A DNA stretch of 17,964 nt. Source: Bacteroidota bacterium (GTDB lineage Bacteria; Bacteroidota; Bacteroidia; Chitinophagales; Chitinophagaceae). The stretch covers positions 1-17,964 of the forward strand of contig JAEZAM010000137.1 in the NCBI GenBank assembly GCA_023430465.1, read 5' to 3'. Shown one piece after another: positions 12,157-17,964 of this stretch. Each line of letters begins with the position of its first letter. Within the stretch, counting starts at the first letter, position 1. The notes under the pieces were generated by a model. The model saw only the letters and a program-made list of their open reading frames with translations, was not told the origin of the DNA and ran no database searches. A program made the position numbers and the translations under genes.

Positions 12157-14310
12157 TTAAAGCCGGCGAACCGCCACCTGAAGTACCGTAAACTCACCGG
12201 CCGTGGAAAATTCGATCGTAATATCTTCATTCCCACTCACTTGAAATTTTACCCGTTCATTCTCCGCCTCGTCATATCCTGGCGCGGACCTCCGCCACCT
12301 GTCCAACACGAGCCGCTCCCCTACCTGTACTCGCACAGCATCCTTCCAGGTCACTGATATTTCATACTGCCCGGCCGCGAGCCGCTTGCCACTCCTCGCT
12401 ACCGCCGAGAATGCCGGATATGTTCCGCCCGCCTTCAACCCACCCCACCAGGCATAATTCAATACCTTCACCGTGTCTGTTTTTATCGGGGCCCGGCGCT
12501 CCAGGGGCGAAAACAACATACCCGTTTTTACCGGATCATGCCCGGCGGTGTCTACTGCATAGAACAAAACCTCCCAGTTCATTGCCAGGTCCTGCTCGCC
12601 CGACCGAAACCGGTAGGGTTTTGCGGCTACCCGGCGACCCTGGACGTCCGTAAACACGCCGCCCCTGTACTCCAGTTCAAGCACAACTGGACCTTCCGCC
12701 CTTTGAGCCCGTATTATGGCCGGCACCATGCCGGACTTTTCACCGATCACTTTCAACCCATCTGCCCGCACAATACGCCATTTTCCTTTGGGACCTTTCA
12801 CGTGAAACTGCAGCACATCCGTAGAGTCGGCACCCACAGCATGGTACACCAGCGGGTAGTTGAAATTGTATGGCCCCCACTCTGTCATCACGATATTTTT
12901 TCGGCCGGCACGCGGACCCGCTCCCGCAAATGGATCGAAACCCTCAAGGGCAGCCGGCACTTCAGCCTGCGTCCAGGCATTCAGTTTGGCTTCCGCCGTT
13001 GCCTCCCAGACAGTATCCAGGCCAGTGACGGTTGAATCGGTTTGGACAAACTGCTCTACCTCCGCGCGGGTATTATCAAAAACCTGCACACCAGAGGTCC
13101 GGTGAAGGCTGATGGCTGTTCCATCATAATTGAAACTGTTTGCCGCTATGATATAATCGCGGCTTCGCACATCACGGTCTTTTGCGTATCCCCAGTCGGC
13201 AGGCTGACTCGGTCTGCCCCACAGGCGGATGGCCTGGGTGTTCCTGGAAAACAGGTTATGACTTACCACATTCCCCTGCCCGTGCTCGATGGCAATCGCG
13301 ATCCGGTTATTCCGGAACTGGTTGTTCCGGATCACCGTTTCAAAGCTATAGCCCGCCCATATGCCATGTGTGCACTCAAAGAGCCTGTTCCCATCAAAGG
13401 TGTTGCGACTGAACGTGGCCTCTATCCCGTTGGTAGCGGCATAGGAAAAATCGTTGCCGCGCAGCAGGTTGTCATTGCAACCACCCTTGCCGCTGTCCAT
13501 GGTTGATTGCCCGGCCCACAGGAAAAATCCATCACCGCCATGTGTCACGTTATTGTTCGAAAATAGGTTGTTGTTGCTTTGTTCATACACCAGGATGCCG
13601 GCACTGTCCTGACCACGCGCGTATACGCCATGACTGTATCCCCTGATGTTGAAGATGATGCGGTTGCTGTACACCTTATTCCCCGATGCCCGGTATAACC
13701 CGAGACCTATACCGGAGTTGAAGGAAAAATCATTTCCATATATCTCAGCATCTGTGGTCCGTACCATCATCAACCCATTTTGCCCGTTCGTAACCTTGCA
13801 ACCCGTGATCACGGGCGCCATGCAATCCACCAGGTACATGCCTGCGCCGTAGCGCAGCCATTCATCATTGTCATTTCGGTGATAGCTTAACCAGTCCGAC
13901 ATATCTTCCCGGTAGGGCGTGCTGTTGAGCCGTGGCCGGTAGTTATAACTCATGTCACAGTTCTCCAATCGCAGGCCTTTCGTATTTTTTACCAGCAAGG
14001 CAATTTTGTATCCTCTAACGGACAAATTGCGCAATGTGACGTTGTCTGCATCACTGATCAGTATACCGATGCCGGTGTACTTGTTAGGTTCGCGGCCGGC
14101 ACCGCCATCCAGGTGAAGTTGTCTGAAATCCACTACGATATTCTTACCGGTGATATGTATCACCGGCAGGCTGTCGGATGACAGTTGGACCAGCTTTTTC
14201 GTAAAGGTCATGCTCCGCGTGATTTTCATGCCGCGCTTTATCACAGCCTGACCATGCACAATCGCCGAAAGAGAAAGGAGGAGCACGAAGAGGCAAGAGT
14301 ATTTTTTCAT
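12157..14310 (-). CDS. Secreted right-handed parallel beta-helix protein
   Basis: The 717-residue product begins with a signal peptide (MKKYSCLFVLLLSLSAIVHG, cut before QA; no lipobox Cys), so it is exported. Residues about 50-410 are beta-helix turns, with many Asn-rich steps such as NVTLRNLSVRG, GNKVYSNRIIFN, NNLFSNNNVTHGGDG and ETVIRNNQFRNN. This is the NosD/pectate-lyase-like repeat pattern. A second part follows; near its end YEISVTWKDAVRVQVGERLV and LDRW resemble a PA14-like or other beta-sandwich carbohydrate-binding domain. No T9SS C-terminal sorting signal was recognised. Such folds often bind or cut polysaccharide, but no catalytic residues could be assigned. It is transcribed away from the flippase-like gene, 32 nt between starts, and interrupts the usual fusA-rpsJ order. 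Confidence 0.85.
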   Translation of the reverse strand: MKKYSCLFVLLLSLSAIVHGQAVIKRGMKITRSMTFTKKLVQLSSDSLPVIHITGKNIVVDFRQLHLDGGAGREPNKYTGIGILISDADNVTLRNLSVRGYKIALLVKNTKGLRLENCDMSYNYRPRLNSTPYREDMSDWLSYHRNDNDEWLRYGAGMYLVDCMAPVITGCKVTNGQNGLMMVRTTDAEIYGNDFSFNSGIGLGLYRASGNKVYSNRIIFNIRGYSHGVYARGQDSAGILVYEQSNNNLFSNNNVTHGGDGFFLWAGQSTMDSGKGGCNDNLLRGNDFSYAATNGIEATFSRNTFDGNRLFECTHGIWAGYSFETVIRNNQFRNNRIAIAIEHGQGNVVSHNLFSRNTQAIRLWGRPSQPADWGYAKDRDVRSRDYIIAANSFNYDGTAISLHRTSGVQVFDNTRAEVEQFVQTDSTVTGLDTVWEATAEAKLNAWTQAEVPAALEGFDPFAGAGPRAGRKNIVMTEWGPYNFNYPLVYHAVGADSTDVLQFHVKGPKGKWRIVRADGLKVIGEKSGMVPAIIRAQRAEGPVVLELEYRGGVFTDVQGRRVAAKPYRFRSGEQDLAMNWEVLFYAVDTAGHDPVKTGMLFSPLERRAPIKTDTVKVLNYAWWGGLKAGGTYPAFSAVARSGKRLAAGQYEISVTWKDAVRVQVGERLVLDRWRRSAPGYDEAENERVKFQVSGNEDITIEFSTAGEFTVLQVAVRRL

Positions 14311-14342
14311 GAAAATCGTTTTACTTCGTCAATTTACAGAAT

Positions 14343-15239
14343 ATGGAAGATGTAGAGAACGTCAGCCGTCGCCGGAAAAAATTCCTGCTGCTCCTGCTGA
14401 AATTGTTATTGACCGGTCTGTGCATCTGGTATGTTTCGGGCAAGATCGATGTAGCGGAGGCGGGACTCGCACTAAGGCGTGCAAAACCGGGGTGGCTGGT
14501 GATTGCGTTTCTGGCTTTTATTTTATCAAAATGCTTCGCTGCACTTAGGTTGAATATCTATTTCCGCGACATTGGTATAAGGCTGACAGAAATAGCGAAT
14601 ATCCGGCTTTACCTGATGGGTATGTTTTATAATCTTTTCCTGCCAGGCTCGGTCAGTGGTGATGCCTACAAGGTGATCCTGTTGGGTAAAAGATACCAGG
14701 TAGCTTACAAGAAAGGAGCTGCGGCTGTGCTGATCGACCGGGTCAGCGGTGTGCTGGGGCTGGGAATTCTTCTCTGCTTTTTCTCCCTGTACGTGCTTCC
14801 CGATCCGATGTACCGGTTCATTCCTGCGGCCGCCACCATAGCAGGCATAGCGGGACTTTATCTGCTGACCCGGTTTTTCTTTCGCGACTTTTTACAGAGC
14901 TATGTGCCGACACTGCTGGCGGCCCTGCTAGTTCAGGGTTCGCAAGTGGTGTGTGCCTGGTGCATCCTCAAGGCGCTGGGTATCGACACATACGAAAATG
15001 TGTATCTCTTCCTTTTTCTCCTGTCATCGATCGTATCCGTGTTGCCGCTGACGATTGGCGGCCTGGGTGCGCGGGAACTGGTTTTCCTGGAAGGCGCCCG
15101 ATATTTTGGACTGGAACAGGAGCCTGCTGTAATGGTAAGCCTGATATTCTACCTCATTACCCTGCTAACATCTGCCGCGGGAATCGTGTATGTATTCCGG
15201 GATCCGCTTGGGCCAGGGGCATTAAAAAAGGACCCATGA
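14343..15239 (+). CDS. Flippase-like / LPG-synthase transmembrane-domain protein
   Basis: The 298-residue product is an inner-membrane protein with about eight hydrophobic segments (near residues 14-33, 51-70, 86-101, 134-153, 158-176, 188-211, 219-235 and 262-284). It shows the family marks of the lysylphosphatidylglycerol-synthase TM domain (UPF0104): FYNLFLPGSVSGDAYK (95-110), IDRVSGVLGL (131-140) and LTIGGLGARE (236-245). The soluble aminoacyltransferase domain of MprF is absent, so lipid aminoacylation is not expected. Members are thought to move lipids or lipid-linked glycans; the substrate is unknown. It is the only plus-strand gene here. Its stop codon lies in the stem of a terminator that reads best on the other strand. 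Confidence 0.85.
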   Translation: MEDVENVSRRRKKFLLLLLKLLLTGLCIWYVSGKIDVAEAGLALRRAKPGWLVIAFLAFILSKCFAALRLNIYFRDIGIRLTEIANIRLYLMGMFYNLFLPGSVSGDAYKVILLGKRYQVAYKKGAAAVLIDRVSGVLGLGILLCFFSLYVLPDPMYRFIPAAATIAGIAGLYLLTRFFFRDFLQSYVPTLLAALLVQGSQVVCAWCILKALGIDTYENVYLFLFLLSSIVSVLPLTIGGLGARELVFLEGARYFGLEQEPAVMVSLIFYLITLLTSAAGIVYVFRDPLGPGALKKDP

Positions 15240-15249
15240 ATGAGTCCTT
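15222..15249 (-). terminator. Rho-independent terminator, better on the minus strand
   Basis: On the minus strand AAGGACTCA and TGGGTCCTT form a 9-bp stem (one G-U) with a TTCA loop, followed by TTTT. On the plus strand the same stem has a C-A mismatch and only a distant U-rich stretch, so it is a poorer terminator for the flippase gene it overlaps. It may serve as a second stop behind fusA, or end an unrecognised minus-strand RNA. Confidence 0.55.
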
Positions 15250-15527
15250 AACCTTATTATGTTTTTCATAAAATGGCCCCACGACCTGATCAGAGATTTT
15301 AAAAACGGAGTGAGTTCGCAAGGCATGATGCAAAACAGGTGCCATATACGGAAGAAATCGTTGATTTAAGTCAAAGACTTTCAAAGTCAAAACTTAAAAT
15401 TTGAAACTCAAAACGTAAAAGTAAGAATCCAACCAGCACCCACCATCGCAGCAACCATACAGTTTTGTTTTGTTGACTTTTGCCTTTTTGCTTTTAAGTT
15501 TTGATTTTTAAGTTTGGAGTTAGAAAA
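15250..15527. repeat. Intergenic region with clustered AT-rich repeat arms
   Basis: This region between the two terminators has no convincing gene. It carries TCAAAACTTAAAA (15387-15399) with its exact reverse complement at 15492-15504. It also has AACTCAAAACGTAAAA (15405-15420) facing TTTTAAGTTTGGAGTT (15506-15521). Both outer arms differ from the 1834-1909 repeat by one base each. A GACTTT-C-AAAGTC palindrome lies at 15376-15388. The repeat is thus dispersed, here with doubled arms. Confidence 0.65.
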
Positions 15528-15551
15528 AAGTCCCACCCGAAGGCAGGACTT
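15524..15551 (-). terminator. fusA rho-independent terminator with UUCG loop
   Basis: On the minus strand AAGTCCTGCC and GGTGGGACTT form a 10-bp stem (two wobble pairs) closed by TTCG, running into a T-rich tail. It starts 24 bases beyond the fusA stop. This is a textbook terminator and shows that fusA is not meant to read through into rpsJ. Confidence 0.85.
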
Positions 15552-15574
15552 GTATATCAAACGTTTAGAATCTG

Positions 15575-17719
15575 CTACGCGCTCACTTTTCCTTTCACCT
15601 TCGCGATCACTTCTTCAGCGATGTTGTTTGGTGCCGGGCTGTAGTGAGAGAATTCCATGGTAGAGGATGCACGGCCGGAAGACAGTGAACGGAGTTGGGT
15701 TACATAACCGAACATTTCGCTCAGCGGCACTTTTGCCTTGATAACCTCAGCGCCCGCACGGCTATCCATTCCTTCCATCATACCACGGCGGCGGTTAAGG
15801 TCACCTGTCACATCACCCATGTACTGGGCTGGGGTGATCACTTCCACTTTCATGATAGGCTCGAGCAATACAGGTTTTGCCTTTCTTGCTGCCTCACGGA
15901 AACCTTGCTTCGCACAGAGTTCGAAGGACATACCATCGGAGTCAACCGCGTGGAAGCTACCATCGAATACGCGGATCTTCATGTTGTCAACCGGATAGCT
16001 GGCCAGTACACCCGTAGTCATTGAAGCTTCAAATCCTTTCTGGATAGGCTGGATGAACTCACGAGGAATGGAACCACCCACGATGTTGTTAACGAACTGG
16101 AAGTTCTTGTCAGGGTTTTCTGCTTTCCACTCTGCATCGATTGGTCCGAGTTCGAATTCGATGTCAGCGAATTTACCACGACCACCGGTTTGCTTTTTCA
16201 GCGTCTCGCGGTGAGCAACGGTTGTGTTGAAAGCTTCTTTATAGGCAACCTGGGGCGCACCCTGGTTTACTTCCACTTTAAATTCACGACGCATACGGTC
16301 GATGATGATCTCCAGGTGGAGCTCACCCATACCGCGCAGGATGGTCTGGCCGGTATCCTCGTCTGTGTTTACACGCAGGGTTGGATCTTCTTCAACCAGT
16401 TTGGAGATAGCCATACCCATCTTGTCTACGTCAGCCTGTGTTTTTGGCTCAACCGCAACGGCGATAACCGGCTCGGGGATGAACATGTTCTCAAGGGTGA
16501 TCGGGTGGTTCTCGTCGCAGAGTGTGTCACCGGTTTTGATTTCCTTGAAACCGACAGCAGCTCCGATATCACCGGCTTCGATGAAGTCGATCGGGTTTTG
16601 CTTGTTGGCAAACATCTTCATGATCCGGCTGATCCGCTCTTTCTTACCGCTTCTTACGTTAAGAACATAGGAACCTGCATCCAGGTGTCCGGAATAGCAC
16701 CGGAAGAAGGCGAGGCGACCGACGAATGGATCGGTCATGATCTTAAAGGCAAGCGCAGCGAATGGCGCCTTTGGATCAGCTTTACGCGTGATCTCTTCAC
16801 CGGTATCAGGGTTGGTACCAACGGTATCAGGAATGTCTACTGGTGAAGGCAGGTAACGGCAGACAGCATCGAGGGCAGTCTGTACACCTTTATTCTTGAA
16901 AGAAGAACCGCACATCATCGGAACGATGCTCAGGTCAACAGTTGCCTTGCGGATCGCTTCATGGATCTCGTCTTCGCTGATGGTATCGGGATTGTCGAAG
17001 AATTTCTCCATCAACTGGTCGTCGTATTCAGCAACAGCTTCAACGAGGTTAGCTCTCCATTCTTTTGCTTCTTCCACCATGTCGGCAGGGATATCGATCT
17101 CATCGAAGGTCATACCTTCTGTTTCCATATGCCAGATGATCCCTTTCATTTTGATCAGGTCAACCACCCCTTTGAAATCATCTTCTGCACCGATAGGGAG
17201 CTGAAGAGGCACGGCTTTGGAGCCGAGCATTTCTTTCACCTGCTTAACCACCATGAGGAAGTCAGCACCGGAACGGTCCATTTTATTAACGAAACCGATA
17301 CGGGGAACGCCATAGCGGTTTGCCTGGCGCCATACGGTTTCAGACTGCGGTTCAACACCGTCTACCGCAGAGAACAGCGCGATCAGTCCGTCGAGTACAC
17401 GCATGGAACGCTCTACCTCAACGGTGAAGTCCACGTGACCCGGAGTATCGATGATGTTGAAAGAATATTTTTTTGTGTCGGCTGTTGCTTTACCGAGTAC
17501 GGTAGGGAAGTTCCACTGGCAGCTTACGGCAGCCGAAGTGATGGTGATACCTCTTTCCTTCTCCTGTTCCATCCAGTCAGTGGTAGCAGCTCCGTCGTGC
17601 ACCTCCCCGATCCGATGGATCATACCTGTGTAGCGGAGGATACGCTCCGTCGTTGTGGTTTTGCCGGCATCGATGTGGGCCGCAATCCCGAAGTTCCGTT
17701 GAAACTTTAAGTCTGCCAT
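15575..17719 (-). CDS. fusA: Elongation factor G
   Basis: EF-G is the GTPase that drives translocation and, with RRF, ribosome recycling. From ATG 17719 the product is 714 residues, opening MADLKFQRNFGIAAHIDAGK. The GTPase motifs are visible: AHIDAGKT (14-21), the switch-I RGITIT (56-61), DTPGH (91-95) and NKMD (145-148). Domain IV and V text such as YPVDNMKIRVFDGSFHAVDS and YMGDVTGDLNRRRGMM follows, so all five domains are present. The frame extends 41 codons to a TTG at 17842, but that stretch contains the promoter and has no EF-G homology. fusA has its own promoter and terminator; rpsL and rpsG do not lie within the 245 bases upstream. Confidence 0.98.
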   Translation of the reverse strand: MADLKFQRNFGIAAHIDAGKTTTTERILRYTGMIHRIGEVHDGAATTDWMEQEKERGITITSAAVSCQWNFPTVLGKATADTKKYSFNIIDTPGHVDFTVEVERSMRVLDGLIALFSAVDGVEPQSETVWRQANRYGVPRIGFVNKMDRSGADFLMVVKQVKEMLGSKAVPLQLPIGAEDDFKGVVDLIKMKGIIWHMETEGMTFDEIDIPADMVEEAKEWRANLVEAVAEYDDQLMEKFFDNPDTISEDEIHEAIRKATVDLSIVPMMCGSSFKNKGVQTALDAVCRYLPSPVDIPDTVGTNPDTGEEITRKADPKAPFAALAFKIMTDPFVGRLAFFRCYSGHLDAGSYVLNVRSGKKERISRIMKMFANKQNPIDFIEAGDIGAAVGFKEIKTGDTLCDENHPITLENMFIPEPVIAVAVEPKTQADVDKMGMAISKLVEEDPTLRVNTDEDTGQTILRGMGELHLEIIIDRMRREFKVEVNQGAPQVAYKEAFNTTVAHRETLKKQTGGRGKFADIEFELGPIDAEWKAENPDKNFQFVNNIVGGSIPREFIQPIQKGFEASMTTGVLASYPVDNMKIRVFDGSFHAVDSDGMSFELCAKQGFREAARKAKPVLLEPIMKVEVITPAQYMGDVTGDLNRRRGMMEGMDSRAGAEVIKAKVPLSEMFGYVTQLRSLSSGRASSTMEFSHYSPAPNNIAEEVIAKVKGKVSA

Positions 17720-17750
17720 GTTATTGTAAATTGTAATTTTTATGCTTCTC

Positions 17751-17763
17751 GCCGCGCTGCGGC
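17751..17763 (-). promoter_or_regulatory. Small GC hairpin in the fusA leader
   Basis: GCCGC and GCGGC pair around a 3-nt loop, 32 bases upstream of the fusA ATG in a leader of about 95 nt. Five G-C pairs make it stable for its size. A role is not shown. Confidence 0.3.
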
Positions 17764-17819
17764 CACGTTGACAAAGGGTGAACCAGGGGTTCGGGCCCAA
17801 ATTGCCAAATTTCGAGGCG

Positions 17820-17827
17820 CAAAGGTA
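17820..17827 (-). promoter_or_regulatory. Candidate fusA promoter (-7 box)
   Basis: TACCTTTG on the minus strand matches TAnnTTTG exactly and is identical to the rpsJ -7 box. A clear TTTG at -33 is missing; only a T-run stands about 22 bases upstream. The predicted leader is about 95 nt. Confidence 0.5.
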
Positions 17828-17895
17828 GGAAATAACGGGCAAGGAAGTGAAAAATATTTGGGAAGAAAAGAGCGGTGGGCGGGATGCGAGAGACG

Positions 17896-17964
17896 GGATG
17901 CTGGATGGTGGATGCTGGATGCTGGATGCTGGGTGTACTGGGTGCTGGGAGCTGGGTACTGGGT
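17896..17964. repeat. Degenerate G-rich heptamer tandem repeat, runs to window edge
   Basis: Units GGATGCT, GGATGGT, GGATGCT (three times), a 9-base unit, GGGTGCT, GGGAGCT and GGGTACT repeat with a 7-base period. From 17931 five GGG tracts occur with loops of 6, 4, 4 and 4 bases, a G-quadruplex pattern on the plus strand. It lies upstream of the fusA promoter. The array may continue beyond the window. Confidence 0.8.

Noticed and set aside
12051..12236. 62-residue N-terminal extension of S10
   Set aside because: It runs through the rpsJ promoter and into the beta-helix gene; MSQRIRIKL is the known S10 start and gives the usual 101 residues.
12157..15239. Insertion by a recognisable mobile element
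   Set aside because: No transposase, integrase, terminal inverted repeats or target duplications were seen at the edges of the two-gene segment.
15157..15390. 77-codon minus-strand frame downstream of fusA
   Set aside because: It crosses a terminator and the end of the flippase gene on the other strand, and has no recognisable motif.
17720..17842. 41-residue N-terminal extension of EF-G from a TTG
   Set aside because: No EF-G homology, and it covers the predicted promoter box and leader; MADLKFQRNFGIAAHIDAGK is the normal start.
17896..17964. CRISPR array
   Set aside because: The repeat unit is 7 bases with no spacers; it is a simple tandem repeat.

Overview
This window is the ribosomal-protein (S10-spc) locus of a member of the Bacteroidetes, most probably in or near the Chitinophagaceae. 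The evidence is the protein types (zinc-independent 89-residue S14, L14 starting MIQQESRL, L22 starting MEAVAKL), A-rich leaders with no Shine-Dalgarno sequence, and promoter boxes of the Bacteroidetes TTTG / TAnnTTTG type. The species call is inference; no marker gene allows a firmer placement.

Layout, read on the minus strand from high to low coordinates. The window starts in a G-rich heptamer repeat (17896-17964) upstream of fusA (EF-G, 17719-15575), which has its own promoter and a strong UUCG-loop terminator. A 3.5-kb interval follows that normally does not separate fusA from rpsJ. It holds a plus-strand flippase-like membrane protein (14343-15239) and a divergent secreted right-handed beta-helix protein (14310-12157). 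rpsJ (12050-11745) then has a good promoter of its own.

After a 374-nt structured spacer come rplC, rplD, rplW, rplB, rpsS, rplV, rpsC, rplP, rpmC, rpsQ, rplN, rplX, rplE, rpsN, rpsH, rplF, rplR, rpsE, rpmD and rplO. The last gene is secY, cut by the window edge and starting with GTG. The gene order is the conserved bacterial one. Together the genes supply small- and large-subunit proteins, the elongation factor that moves the ribosome, and the core of the Sec translocon. rpmD (59 aa) and secY were worked out directly from the minus strand.

The genes themselves are ordinary; the interest lies between them. Most spacers inside the operon carry a short perfect inverted repeat, and two share a homologous palindromic block. 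One has a 16-bp inverted repeat whose arms recur downstream of fusA. A terminator followed at once by a candidate promoter separates rplO from secY. The rpsJ-rplC spacer folds into at least five hairpins and is a candidate structured regulatory RNA. I found no tRNA, rRNA, CRISPR array, transposase or phage gene, and no evidence of a new defence or mobile system.
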